Below, in pieces: positions 50,702 to 60,721 of a stretch of 64,000 nucleotides of DNA (position 1 is the first letter of the stretch; the number at the start of each line of letters is the position of its first letter). The notes under the pieces were generated by a model, which was given only the letters and a program-made list of their open reading frames with translations, was not told where the DNA came from and did no database searches. The position numbers and the translations under genes are program-made. The DNA comes from Pontivivens sp032464575 (GTDB lineage: Bacteria; Pseudomonadota; Alphaproteobacteria; Rhodobacterales; Rhodobacteraceae), in contig JAWDKM010000002.1 of NCBI GenBank assembly GCA_032464575.1, forward strand, positions 248,001-312,000, written 5' to 3'.

Positions 50702-51646
50702 TTAGTCCTTTGAGTCGGAGTTGTTTCTTATAGCTTTTTTCAGGCGGCGACCGACCTTCTTGATATCCTCTGCGGCAGGGAGCTTCTCTGGCAGGGTTCC
50801 GCCGATGTCGATAATTGTCTGGCGAACGCGCTCTCCAACTTCGTGGTGAGCGCGGTTTGCGTTGTTCTTCCCTTTGATCTTTTCTTTGCGAAGCTTCTCT
50901 TCTGTTTGAGTCGCGCGGAAAAGATTCGCCGCTAGTTCGGTGCTACCCATGTGATCGAGGATAGCCTTGGACTTCGTGAGTCCTTTGGCTCGACGTATTC
51001 CAGGCACGTCTAAACCGCCATAGAGGCCTTTGTAGCCATGCGTCTGGAAGACTGCATACTCGACACCCTCCTTAACGCCTGCTGACTTTGCTGCGCTAGC
51101 AAGAGCCTTGTTATGCTCTTTGATCTCATCGCGAAGCAGCATGCGTTTTTGATCTTCATCGAGAGCGGCAAAATCATCGTCATCCTGCTCAGCAATTTCC
51201 TGCTTACGAGTCTGGATCGCAAAATAGGTCTGCGCAAAAGCAACAGGTTTTTTTCGGCCATCAGCGTTTTGTGCTATCAAATAGCTTGCATAACGGCTCA
51301 GGGCGATATCCTCGATCTCGCGCTCGGCGCCAGAGCCAAGAATCACCATTTTGCCGACGTCGGCAAAATGGTCCTCTGGATCACGCCCACTCGCTGCACA
51401 CGCTGCTCGTGCTTTCTCAACGACACTGAGAAAGTTACTCCATTTTCCGTACTCGAGAAGTTGCTGCAAATCCCGCGCGAACCAAAATTCGTTACCCTCG
51501 GGATCGATTTTAGCAGCCTCCTCGAAGCGCGCGATCAAGGCTTCAATCGAGCTACCGGCGGCCTCATCCTCCGAGACCGCGGGCACTGAGTCCTCCGCCT
51601 GCGTCGCTTCAAAGGCCAGCTTTGCGAAGTCATCTTCACCGGACAT
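50702..51646 (-). CDS. dinD: DNA damage-inducible protein D
   Basis: 314-residue DinD, an SOS-associated protein that in E. coli limits RecA filaments. Family parts: ALIARFEEAAKIDPEGNEFWFARDLQQLLEYGKW, DHFADVGKMVILGSGAEREIEDIALSRYASYLIAQNADGRK (in segments), YFAIQTRKQEIAEQ, GGLDVPGIRRAKGL and DHMGSTELAANLFRATQTEEKLR. G+C content and codon use are much lower than in flanking genes, so it was probably acquired. AAGGA precedes the ATG. It follows ettA by 32 nt with no terminator, and I see no GTTC-N7-GTTC SOS box, so it may be read from ettA. It holds a 28-bp perfect palindrome. Confidence 0.88.
   Translation of the reverse strand: MSGEDDFAKLAFEATQAEDSVPAVSEDEAAGSSIEALIARFEEAAKIDPEGNEFWFARDLQQLLEYGKWSNFLSVVEKARAACAASGRDPEDHFADVGKMVILGSGAEREIEDIALSRYASYLIAQNADGRKKPVAFAQTYFAIQTRKQEIAEQDDDDFAALDEDQKRMLLRDEIKEHNKALASAAKSAGVKEGVEYAVFQTHGYKGLYGGLDVPGIRRAKGLTKSKAILDHMGSTELAANLFRATQTEEKLRKEKIKGKNNANRAHHEVGERVRQTIIDIGGTLPEKLPAAEDIKKVGRRLKKAIRNNSDSKD
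51345..51372. repeat. 28-bp perfect palindrome inside dinD
   Basis: The 14-base half site starting ACCATTTTGCC is followed at once by its exact inverse complement, centred between 51358 and 51359, with no spacer. In the dinD frame it encodes HFADVGKMV, a conserved part of the family. Because of the symmetry the opposite strand encodes almost the same peptide. A palindrome this long by chance is very unlikely in a coding region. Confidence 0.9.
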
Positions 51647-51678
51647 CTTTGAATCCTTGCCTGTAAATTTCTTAAAGG

Positions 51679-53334
<1,656 letters not shown>

Positions 53335-53431
53335 GGTCTTCTCCCGTATCGCGTTCGGCCCTGATCTAGCTTGGGGCGGGCCAGGGTGCAACGGGAGTGG
53401 GGGCGCGGGCTGCGCCGCGTTCCGGCGGGCC

Positions 53432-53572
53432 TCAGCCTGTCTTGGTGTCAACGTGGTGCAAGACGGTGTGGCCCTGCGGCCAGTCGGAGAGCACCACGGC
53501 GATGGTCGTTCTCGAGCCCTCGTGTAACAGGCGTGAGTCGGCGCCCGTCGGGAAGGTGAGAACGCTGCCCAT
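53432..53572 (-). CDS. possible 46-residue protein after the LysR gene
   Basis: Open frame MGSVLTFPTGADSRLLHEGS through SDWPQGHTVLHHVDTKTG, about 18 nt past the LysR stop on the same strand. Only a weak ribosome site is seen. The sequence could be a remnant of a larger protein or noise. Not recognised. Confidence 0.25.
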   Translation of the reverse strand: MGSVLTFPTGADSRLLHEGSRTTIAVVLSDWPQGHTVLHHVDTKTG

Positions 53573-53590
53573 CACCGGGATTGCCACAGT

Positions 53591-54472
53591 TCAGGGCAAA
53601 TACCCGCGTAGGTGACCCAGCACGGCGCGGGTCTTGGCCGGAACATAGGCGCGAGAGGGGTAAAGCGCCCAGGCGGCGGTGTCGAAGGAGGTCGCCGTGA
53701 CCTCGTGATCGGGGAAGAGGTCGATGAGGCGGCCCGCCGCGAGGTCGCCCGCGATCAGCCAGTCGGCGAGGAGCGCGGGGCCAAGGCCCGCACGGGCGGC
53801 CTCGGCCAGCGCGAGGGCGTTGGAAATGGTGATGTGGCCGGTGACGGGAACTTCGGTTTCGGTGCCGGACGCATCGCGAAAGCGCCAGGTGTTTCGGAAC
53901 TCCGGCAGGGTGAAGAGCAGGCAGGGGATCTGCGCCAGCGCACCGGGTGCGACGGGGCGCGGCGTGCCGGGGGTGGCGACGACGCGGTAGCGGGTGGGCA
54001 TCAGCTTCGTCGCGATCCAGTCCCCCTCCAGCACCGCGCCAAGGCGGATGGCGAGGTCGATGCGGCTCTCCACCAGGTCGAGCCGCGCGTCGGAGGCGAT
54101 GAGCTCGATGGCAAGGTCCGGATAGGCCGCCCGCAGCCCCGGCAGCAACGGCACGATGCAGGTCTGCGCGAAGGCGACCGAGGCGGTGAGGCGCAGCGTG
54201 CCGCGCGGCCCGGCGGTCACCGCGCGCGCCTCGTCGGCGGCGCGGTCGATCTCCTCGAGCAGCGGCGTGATGCGGGCGAGGTAGAGCCCGCCCGCCTCGG
54301 TCAGCCTCAGCCGCCGCGTGGTGCGCTGGAAGAGGCGCAGGCCCAGCCGCTCCTCCAGCTGCGCGATGGAGCGGGAGACGCGGGAGGGGTCCAGATCGTG
54401 CAGCCGCGCGGCCTCCGCAAAGCTGCCGAGCCGGGCCGTATCGGCGAAGAGGGTGAGGAGCCGTGTATCCAT
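53591..54472 (-). CDS. LysR-family transcriptional regulator
   Basis: 293-residue regulator. The N-terminal winged helix is FADTARLGSFAEAARLHDLDPSRVSRSIAQLEERLGLRLFQRT; the effector domain follows from about residue 90 (RGTLRLTASVAFAQTCIVPLLPGL). It is divergent from the dehydrogenase gene, the classic layout in which a LysR protein controls its neighbour. Start MDTRLLTLF is set by the helix-turn-helix; the frame extends upstream. Confidence 0.9.
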   Translation of the reverse strand: MDTRLLTLFADTARLGSFAEAARLHDLDPSRVSRSIAQLEERLGLRLFQRTTRRLRLTEAGGLYLARITPLLEEIDRAADEARAVTAGPRGTLRLTASVAFAQTCIVPLLPGLRAAYPDLAIELIASDARLDLVESRIDLAIRLGAVLEGDWIATKLMPTRYRVVATPGTPRPVAPGALAQIPCLLFTLPEFRNTWRFRDASGTETEVPVTGHITISNALALAEAARAGLGPALLADWLIAGDLAAGRLIDLFPDHEVTATSFDTAAWALYPSRAYVPAKTRAVLGHLRGYLP

Positions 54473-54563
54473 TCCTGCGCTTTTCGCACGAGTGACCGGC
54501 GCAGTCGCGCGTTTTTCGCGACTGCCGCAGGACGTAAGCGTGGGGCAGCAAAGGAGGTACGAC

Positions 54564-55409
54564 ATGGCACGGATCGGATTTCTCGGCATAGGCGCGATGG
54601 GCGCCCGGATGGCGGCGCGGCTGGTGGAGGCCGGGCACGAGGTGGTGGTATGGAACCGGACGCGGGCCCGGGCGGCGGCGGTGCGCGGCGCGACGGTCGC
54701 CGACAGCCCGCGGGACGCGGCGCGCGGGGCGGAGGTCGTGTTCTCCATGGTCCGCGACGACGCGGCCTCGGCCGGGGTGTGGCTGGGGGCCGATGGTGCG
54801 CTTCACGGGCTGGGGCCGCGAGCCGTGGGGGTCGAGTGCTCCACGGTGTCGCCCGCTCATGTGGCGCGGCTGGCGGAGGCGTTCGCGGCGGCGGGTCGCG
54901 CGCTGGTCGACGCACCGCTCGCCGGCTCCCGGCCCCAGGCGGAGGCGGGGCAGCTCATCTTCCTCGCCGGAGGTGAGGTGGCGCGGGTGGAGCCGGTCCT
55001 CCTACAGATGGGCGCCGCGGTGCACCGGATGGGAGCGGTGGGCAGCGGGGCGGTGATGAAGCTGGTGGTGAACGGCCTCTTCGGCGTGCAGCTCGCCGCG
55101 GTGGCCGAGTTGATGGCCTTCGCACGGGATCGCGGCCTCGCCCCCGAGCGGGTGGTTGAGGTGCTGAGCGCGACGCCGGTGATGAGCCCCATCGCGGTGG
55201 CCTCGGCCCAGGGGATGCTGAAGCGGGCGTTCGACCCGATGTTCCCGATCGCGCTGGTGGCGAAGGATTTCGGCTACGTCCAGGCGGGCGGTGTGACGGA
55301 CGCCGCCGGTCGGGCCTACGCAGCAGCGCGCGATGCAGGGCTGGGCGCGCGGAACATCACGGCGATCTGGGCGCATGTCAGCGGACTGGAGCCGGCGGAG
55401 GCAGATTGA
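54564..55409 (+). CDS. NAD(P)-dependent beta-hydroxyacid dehydrogenase
   Basis: 281-residue enzyme of the 3-hydroxyisobutyrate dehydrogenase/6-phosphogluconate family. Rossmann site GFLGIGAMGARMAARL, then ECSTVSPAHV, DAPLAGSRPQAEAGQLIFLAGG and the catalytic Lys in GAVMKLVVNGLF. AKDFGYVQ is the C-terminal signature. AAGGAGGT gives a very strong ribosome site. Substrate (beta-hydroxy acid, glyoxylate-type or succinic semialdehyde-type) is open. Probably regulated by the divergent LysR protein. Confidence 0.88.
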   Translation: MARIGFLGIGAMGARMAARLVEAGHEVVVWNRTRARAAAVRGATVADSPRDAARGAEVVFSMVRDDAASAGVWLGADGALHGLGPRAVGVECSTVSPAHVARLAEAFAAAGRALVDAPLAGSRPQAEAGQLIFLAGGEVARVEPVLLQMGAAVHRMGAVGSGAVMKLVVNGLFGVQLAAVAELMAFARDRGLAPERVVEVLSATPVMSPIAVASAQGMLKRAFDPMFPIALVAKDFGYVQAGGVTDAAGRAYAAARDAGLGARNITAIWAHVSGLEPAEAD

Positions 55410-55472
55410 CAGGCGGCGGGCAGCCCGCGACAAGCGATCCTCAGGGCGCATCGCCCGGGAGGCCCGCGCGCG

Positions 55473-56075
55473 GTGCATCACGGATATCCTCAAGCCGCCG
55501 ACGGGCAGATCGTCGGGCTGCTGGGCGGGTCGTTCGATCCGCCCCATCGCGGTCACGTGCACATCACGCTGGAGGCGCTGCGCCGCTTCGGGCTCGACCG
55601 TATCTGGTGGATGGTCTCGCCGGGCAATCCCTTGAAGGCCGATGCCCCGGCGGCGATGGAGCGGCGGCTGGCGGCGTGCCGGCAGATCATGCGGCATCCC
55701 CGGGTCGAGGTGACGGATGTGGAGGCGCGGCTGGGCACGCGCTTCACCGCCGAGACGCTGCTGAAGCTGCGCCGGGCCTATCCGCGGGTGACCTTCGTGT
55801 GGCTGATGGGGGCGGACAACCTCGCGAGCTTTCACAGGTGGGATGCGTGGCGCGACATCATGGAGACGGTGCCGATCGGGGTGCTCGCCCGGCCCGGTGA
55901 GCAGTTGCGGGCGGGGCTATCTCCGGCCGCGCGGGTCTACCGCGAGGCGCGGCTGCCCGCGCGGCAGGCCGGGGCGCTGCCCGACGGGTCGGCGCCGCGC
56001 TGGACGCTGATCGCGGGGCCGATGGTGGCGCAGAGCTCGACGGCGCTGCGCGAGGCGGGGGTCTGGACGCGGTAA
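55473..56075 (+). CDS. nadD: nicotinate-nucleotide adenylyltransferase
   Basis: 200-residue enzyme of NAD synthesis (nicotinate mononucleotide plus ATP to deamido-NAD). The nucleotidyltransferase motif is GGSFDPPHRGHVHITLEAL (with the His-x-Gly-His); WWMVSPGNPLK and FVWLMGADNLASFHRW are the substrate-binding parts, and MVAQSSTALRE the ISSTxIR-type end. Starts at GTG (MHHGYPQA) with GGGAGG upstream. Usual partners (proA, rsfS) are not next to it here. Confidence 0.93.
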   Translation: MHHGYPQAADGQIVGLLGGSFDPPHRGHVHITLEALRRFGLDRIWWMVSPGNPLKADAPAAMERRLAACRQIMRHPRVEVTDVEARLGTRFTAETLLKLRRAYPRVTFVWLMGADNLASFHRWDAWRDIMETVPIGVLARPGEQLRAGLSPAARVYREARLPARQAGALPDGSAPRWTLIAGPMVAQSSTALREAGVWTR

Positions 56076-56163
56076 GGCCGCGCTTCTTTCGTTTCTGTCG
56101 GCGTGGTTGCCCCGTCACCGACCCTTGTTCGGATCGGGAGCGGGTGGTTCGCCCCCTCCCTAA

Positions 56164-56186
56164 CCCTCCCCCCGGCGGGGGGAGGG
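56164..56186. terminator. bidirectional G+C hairpin between nadD and the cupin gene
   Basis: CCCTCCCCCC and its complement form a perfect 10-bp stem on a 3-nt loop. It lies 88 nt past nadD and 12 nt before the convergent cupin stop. T runs are short on both sides. Runs of this type (CCCTCCCCCC-GGC-GGGGGGAGGG) are commonplace in G+C-rich genomes and may act as terminators in either direction. Confidence 0.5.
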
Positions 56187-56198
56187 GATTTGGTGTGA

Positions 56199-56600
56199 TT
56201 ACGACTTGGCGTAGTCGGCGTCGCTGACGGGGTCGAGCCAGGTGGTCTCGGCCTCCGGCTCCTCCTGCATCGCGATATGCGTCATCGCCGTGTCCGGACC
56301 CGCGCCGTGCCAGTGCTCCACCTCGGGCGGGATGAAGACCGTGTCACCCGCGCGGATCACCTTGGGCGCGCCGTCGCGCAGCGCGATCAGCCCCTGCCCG
56401 CTCGTGGCATAAAGCGTCTGGCCCAGCGGATGGGTGTGCCAGTTGGTCCGCGCGCCCGGCGCGAAGGTCACCGAGAGCGCCCTCAGGCTCGCCGGTTCGG
56501 GGGCCTGCACGATCGGCGTCATTAGCACTGTGCCGGTGAAGTAGTCGCCGGGCGCCATCCGGCTCGGCCGGTCCCCGTTGCGATGGATGATGAGCGACAT
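56199..56600 (-). CDS. cupin domain protein
   Basis: 133-residue single-domain cupin. Motif 1 is TNWHTHPLGQTLYATSGQGLI (two His and a Gln in the metal site) and motif 2 is GDTVFIPPEVEHWHGAGP. Resembles the small mandelonitrile-lyase/quercetinase-like cupins. Start MSLIIHRNGD with GAGGT upstream. Divergent from the DUF4242 gene. Reaction unknown. Confidence 0.85.
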   Translation of the reverse strand: MSLIIHRNGDRPSRMAPGDYFTGTVLMTPIVQAPEPASLRALSVTFAPGARTNWHTHPLGQTLYATSGQGLIALRDGAPKVIRAGDTVFIPPEVEHWHGAGPDTAMTHIAMQEEPEAETTWLDPVSDADYAKS

Positions 56601-56703
56601 GGCGGACCTCGTGGTTGCGATGGACATGCGGGGCGCCATTCGCGCCGACTCGCGTCATGGATGTAATCTGGTCGTCCGGATAACGGAAAACAGGGAGGAC
56701 ACG

Positions 56704-56976
56704 ATGAAACGCTACATGATCGAGCGCGACATATCGCAGGTCGGCGCCATGACAGGGGAGGAGCTGTGCGGAGCCGCCAAGACGTCGAACGAGGCGCTGG
56801 CGGCTCTCGCACCCAAGGTCCAGTGGCAACATTCCTACGTCACGGGCGACAAGACCTTCTGCATATATCTCGCCGAGGATGAGGACGCGATCCGGGCGCA
56901 TTCCGACCTGAGCGGATTTCCCGCCAACCGCATCACGGAGGTGACGGGGATCATCGATCCCACCACCGCCGGCTGA
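56704..56976 (+). CDS. DUF4242 (SCO4226-type) protein
   Basis: 90-residue protein of the DUF4242 family. MKRYMIERDISQVGAMTGEEL opens; WQHSYVTGDKTFCIYLAEDEDAIRAHSDLSGFPANRITEV is the conserved body in pieces, with a Cys and two His that in the Streptomyces homologue bind metal. GGGAGGACACG precedes the ATG. It is divergent from the cupin gene. Function unknown; a small metal-binding protein is the best guess. Confidence 0.75.
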   Translation: MKRYMIERDISQVGAMTGEELCGAAKTSNEALAALAPKVQWQHSYVTGDKTFCIYLAEDEDAIRAHSDLSGFPANRITEVTGIIDPTTAG

Positions 56977-56985
56977 GGGACGCGC

Positions 56986-57405
56986 CTACGCAGGCAGTCG
57001 CGCGTGCCGCGCCCGCGCGCCGCGCTCGATGGCGGAAGAGGTGAGGCGGTCGACTTCGAGGTCGTGACGCAGGATCTCCAGGAGCCGCAGCTCCTCCAGC
57101 TGCACCGTCCCGTCGGCCGCCGAGACATCGCAGGCGAGCGCATAGGCCGTCTCGTTCAGCGTGCCGGGCAACGCGTCCTTGACGAGGCCCACCAATGCAT
57201 CCAGCCCGTCTTCCTCCTCGAAGAGGTCGAAGACGGTCTGCGCCACGCTGCCCACCTGCTTCGGATCGTAACCGTTGAAGACCGGAAGCACAGCGATCAT
57301 GCGGCGGATCGAGTCGAGCTCCGCGTCGGAGAGCTGTCCGTCGGCGGCGGAGGTTGCGATCATGGTGGCGACGAGCGCATCCTGGGCGCTGAGCTGGGCG
57401 GACAT
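56986..57405 (-). CDS. TerB-family protein
   Basis: 139-residue helical protein with the TerB/DjlA-type fold: SAQDALVATMIATSAADGQLSDAELDSIRRMIAVLP and ACDVSAADGTVQLEELRLLEILRHDLEVD are the paired acidic helices typical of this family, which bind metal or protein partners. Although the family name comes from tellurite resistance, no other Ter genes are present. GGAGAGCCC precedes the ATG. Convergent with the DUF4242 gene (9 nt gap). Confidence 0.8.
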   Translation of the reverse strand: MSAQLSAQDALVATMIATSAADGQLSDAELDSIRRMIAVLPVFNGYDPKQVGSVAQTVFDLFEEEDGLDALVGLVKDALPGTLNETAYALACDVSAADGTVQLEELRLLEILRHDLEVDRLTSSAIERGARARHARLPA

Positions 57406-57501
57406 GGGCTCTCCTGTCGTTGCGGGCCTTCCGGCAGATATTGACCTGCCCCGGGGCCCTCAATAGGTGTGCGCCCATCTTTCTCAAAGGGATTTCGCCC
57501 C

Positions 57502-59085
57502 ATGTCCGACCTGCGTGCCGCCGCCGAAGCCTCCAAAGCCTGGCCCTTCGAGGAGGCGCGGAAGCTGGTGAAACGGTTCGCGAAGGCGGCGCCGGAGAAG
57601 GGCTACGTGCTCTTCGAGACGGGCTACGGACCGTCCGGCCTGCCGCATATTGGCACGTTCGGCGAGGTGGCGCGCACGACGATGGTGCGCCGCGCCTTCG
57701 AGATGCTGAGCGACATCCCGACGAAGCTGATCTGCTTTTCCGACGACATGGACGGGCTCAGGAAGGTTCCGACCAACGTGCCGAACGGCGAGCTCCTGGC
57801 GCAGGACCTGAACCTGCCGCTCACCCGCGTGCGCGACCCGTTCGGAACGCATGACAGCTTCGGCGCGCATAACAATGCGCGGCTGCAGGCGTTCCTCGAC
57901 GAATACGGGTTCGAGTACGAGTTCGCGTCTTCCACCGACTACTACCTGTCGGGGCGGTTCGACGACATGCTGCTGCGGGCGCTGGAGCGCTTCGACAAGA
58001 TTCTCGACATCATGCTGCCGACGCTGGGCGAGGAGCGGCGCGCGACCTACTCCCCCTTCCTGCCGGTCAGCCCCAAGACGGGCCACGTGCTGCAGGTCCC
58101 GACGCTGGAACGCAACGCCGCGAAGGGCACCATTGTCTACGAGGAGCCGGATGGCGAACGGGTCGAGATCCCGGTGACCGGCGGCCACGTGAAGATGCAG
58201 TGGAAGCCCGACTGGGCGATGCGCTGGGCCGCGCTCGGCGTCGACTACGAGATGTCGGGCAAGGACCTGATCGACAGCGTCACGCAGGCGAGCAAGATCT
58301 GCCGCGCGCTGGGCGAACCGGTGCCCGAGACGCTGACCTACGAGCTGTTCCTCGATGCGGACGGGCAGAAGATCTCCAAGTCGAAGGGCAACGGCCTGTC
58401 GATGGAGGAATGGCTGACCTATGCCTCGCCCGAGAGCCTGCAGTACTTCATGTACCAGAAGCCCAAGACGGCGAAGCGGCTGCATTTCGACGTGATCCCG
58501 AAGGCGGTGGACGAGTATCACCAGCAGCTGCGCGCCTATCCGGATCAGGACGAGAAGGCGCAGCTCGCCAACCCGGTGTTCCACATCCACGGGACGGCGG
58601 TGCCGGAGAGCTTCATGGCGGTGCCGTATTCGATGCTGCTCAACCTTGCCTCGGCGGCGAATGCGGAGAGCAAGGACGTGCTCTGGGGTTTCATCCGGAA
58701 ATATGCGCCGGATGCCGCGCCCGAAACGCATCCCGAGCTCGACGCGGCTGCCGCCCGCGCGGTGCGCTACTTCGAGGACGTGGTGAAGCCGCAAAAGGTC
58801 TACCGCGCCCCCACCGATGTGGAGCGCGCTGCCCTCGCTGACCTGCGCGACCGCCTCGCCGCCTGGAACAGCGAGGTGGAGGCCGAGGCGCTGCAATCCG
58901 AGGTCTTCGCGGTGGGCAAGGCGCATGGTTTCGAGCCGCTGCGCGCCTGGTTCTCCGCCATCTACGAGGTGCTCTTGGGCGCCAGCCAGGGTCCCCGCTT
59001 CGGCGGCTTCGTAGCACTCTACGGCGTCGAGGAGACCGTGGCACTGATCGACCGGGCGGTCGCGGGCGAGCTGGCAGCCGCCTGA
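57502..59085 (+). CDS. lysK: class I lysyl-tRNA synthetase
   Basis: 527-residue class I LysRS, the archaeal-type enzyme used by many alphaproteobacteria instead of class II LysS. HIGH-like HIGT at 49-52 in GLPHIGTFGE, KMSKS-like KISKSKGNGLS at about 290, and the GYGPSGLPHIGTFGEVARTTM and SYDADGQKIS-type neighbourhoods are normal. C-terminal alpha-helix cage binds the anticodon. AAAGGG lies well upstream of the ATG chosen. Charges tRNA-Lys. Confidence 0.93.
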   Translation: MSDLRAAAEASKAWPFEEARKLVKRFAKAAPEKGYVLFETGYGPSGLPHIGTFGEVARTTMVRRAFEMLSDIPTKLICFSDDMDGLRKVPTNVPNGELLAQDLNLPLTRVRDPFGTHDSFGAHNNARLQAFLDEYGFEYEFASSTDYYLSGRFDDMLLRALERFDKILDIMLPTLGEERRATYSPFLPVSPKTGHVLQVPTLERNAAKGTIVYEEPDGERVEIPVTGGHVKMQWKPDWAMRWAALGVDYEMSGKDLIDSVTQASKICRALGEPVPETLTYELFLDADGQKISKSKGNGLSMEEWLTYASPESLQYFMYQKPKTAKRLHFDVIPKAVDEYHQQLRAYPDQDEKAQLANPVFHIHGTAVPESFMAVPYSMLLNLASAANAESKDVLWGFIRKYAPDAAPETHPELDAAAARAVRYFEDVVKPQKVYRAPTDVERAALADLRDRLAAWNSEVEAEALQSEVFAVGKAHGFEPLRAWFSAIYEVLLGASQGPRFGGFVALYGVEETVALIDRAVAGELAAA

Positions 59086-59117
59086 GCCCCGGGACGCGGT
59101 TCCGCCTGCCGGCGGGC

Positions 59118-59170
59118 GTACTTGGCGGAAAGATGAAGGCGGGCCTGCGCTTTCATCTTTCCCCAAATAC
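59118..59170. repeat. long imperfect hairpin after lysK (GTATTTGG-type repeat)
   Basis: GGAAAGATGAA (59127-59137) pairs perfectly with TTCATCTTTCC (59152-59162). Outside this, GTACTTGG pairs with CCAAATAC except for one base. It fills the gap between the convergent lysK and flavoprotein genes. The motif ATTTGGGGAAAGATGAA is of a kind seen between genes in Rhodobacterales; a role in termination or mRNA end formation is likely. Confidence 0.6.
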
Positions 59171-59184
59171 GCATGTCGCGACGG

Positions 59185-60648
59185 TCAGGCCGGGACGTCC
59201 GCCGGGGCCTTCACGAAGGTCATTGTCCCGTCGTCGATGGGATCCATCCGGAAGGCGCGCAGGTCCAGCAGGTAGTTCTGGTGGATCCGCCAGGGCCGCG
59301 CCTGCGCCTGTTTCGGCAGGTGCTCCAACGCCCGCTGGATATAGCCGGAGGTGAGAGGTACGGCCGGTTCGGCGCTCGCGTCCTGTGGCGGGCGTGGCGT
59401 GGCGATATCGGCGCCGGTCTTTTCCATGTGGTCGAGCAGGCGAATGGCCCAGCGCAGGACGAGCTCGCATTTCAGCGTCCAGCTCGCATTGGTGTAGCCA
59501 AAGGTCATCACGAGGTTCGGCACGTCCGACAGCATCGCGCCCTTGTAGCTGAGATGGCTGCCCGGCTGCACCGCGTGCCCGCCGACGGAGACCTTCATGC
59601 CTCCCGCGAGCTTCAGCCTGAGGCCGGTGGCGGTGACGATGATGTCCGCCTCCACCAGCTCGCCGGATACGAGGCGCACGCCCGCGGGCTCGAACCGCTC
59701 GACGGCACCGGTGGTGATGGAGGCGGAGCCGTTCCTCAGGACCTCGAAGAAATCGCCGTCGGGTGCGAGGCACAGCCGCTGGTCCCAAGGCTTGTAGGGC
59801 GCATCGAAATGGGTGGGGTCCGCCCCCGACTTCTTCACCACGTTCTTCGCCAGCATCCCGCGGACGAGGGATGGCCAGCGTTGGGAGAGCTGGAAGAAGC
59901 CCATGCCCATCAGGATGTTCTTCCACCGCGTGACGGTGTGGGCCGATTGTTCAGGCAGGACGCGGGAGAAGAAGCGGGCCATGCCGTCGCGGGCGGGCAT
60001 GTCGGTCACGTAGGTCGGCGTGCGCTGGATCTGGGTGACATGCGCGGCGGTCTTCGCCAGCTCCGGCACCAGCGTGACGGCGGTGGCGCCCGAGCCGATG
60101 ACGGCGACGCGTTTGCCGGTCCAGTCGAGATCCTCTGGCCAGTGCTGGGGGTGGATGATGGGTCCCGCGAAGTCCTCCTGTCCGGCGAAGACCGGAGCGT
60201 GGCCGCCCGCATAGTCGTAGTAGCCGGTGCAGATCATCAGGAAGCGCGCGGAAAGGCGCTGCGTCCCCTCCGGCGTCTCGACGGTGAGCTGCCAGCGCGC
60301 GCCATCCCAGTCGGCCGCCGCAACGCGATGCCGGTAGCGGATGCACTCATCCACACCGTAGGCCGCCGCCGTCTCCCGGATATAGGTGTTGATCGAGGGG
60401 CCGTCGGTGATCGCCTTCTCCCCCAGCCAGGGGCGGAAGGAGTAGCCCAGCGTATGCATGTCGCTGTCCGAGCGGATACCGGGATAGCGGAAATAATCCC
60501 ATGTGCCGCCCATGGCTTCGCGCGCCTCGAGCACGGCGAAGCGATCGTCGGGACGCTTCTCCGCCATCAGGCAGGCCGCACCGATGCCGGAGAGGCCGGC
60601 GCCTACGACGATCACGTCGAGGTTGTCGGGGTCGGTCGTGTCGCGCAT
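59185..60648 (-). CDS. flavin-containing monooxygenase (Baeyer-Villiger type)
   Basis: 487-residue FAD/NADPH enzyme. FAD site GAGLSG at 16-21, then GGTWDYFRYPGIRSDSDMHTLGY; the Baeyer-Villiger fingerprint FAGPIIHPQHWPED (F-x-G-x3-H-x3-W) follows, and the NADPH site is VIGSGATAVTLVPELA. Likely oxidises ketones or heteroatoms; substrate unknown. GGAGGATCCC precedes the ATG. Convergent with lysK; 73 nt from the broken agmatine deiminase gene upstream on the same strand. Confidence 0.88.
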   Translation of the reverse strand: MRDTTDPDNLDVIVVGAGLSGIGAACLMAEKRPDDRFAVLEAREAMGGTWDYFRYPGIRSDSDMHTLGYSFRPWLGEKAITDGPSINTYIRETAAAYGVDECIRYRHRVAAADWDGARWQLTVETPEGTQRLSARFLMICTGYYDYAGGHAPVFAGQEDFAGPIIHPQHWPEDLDWTGKRVAVIGSGATAVTLVPELAKTAAHVTQIQRTPTYVTDMPARDGMARFFSRVLPEQSAHTVTRWKNILMGMGFFQLSQRWPSLVRGMLAKNVVKKSGADPTHFDAPYKPWDQRLCLAPDGDFFEVLRNGSASITTGAVERFEPAGVRLVSGELVEADIIVTATGLRLKLAGGMKVSVGGHAVQPGSHLSYKGAMLSDVPNLVMTFGYTNASWTLKCELVLRWAIRLLDHMEKTGADIATPRPPQDASAEPAVPLTSGYIQRALEHLPKQAQARPWRIHQNYLLDLRAFRMDPIDDGTMTFVKAPADVPA

Positions 60649-60721
60649 GGGATCCTCCTTGCCGGGAGTTTATCGGGCCGCGGTGCCGGGGGCGAGGGAA
60701 CGCTGCGTCAGCCGTGGCTTA

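Noticed and set aside
51113..51589. A + strand frame inside dinD encoding HHFADVGKMV
   Set aside because: The familiar peptide appears only because the underlying DNA is a perfect palindrome; the rest of the frame has no coding character.
57502..59085. Archaeal-type lysyl-tRNA synthetase as a sign of recent transfer
   Set aside because: Class I LysRS is the ordinary enzyme in many alphaproteobacteria, and composition here matches the surroundings.
57484..59166. A 560-codon frame opposite the lysyl-tRNA synthetase
   Set aside because: The strand opposite has both tRNA synthetase motifs and full-length homology; this frame has none.
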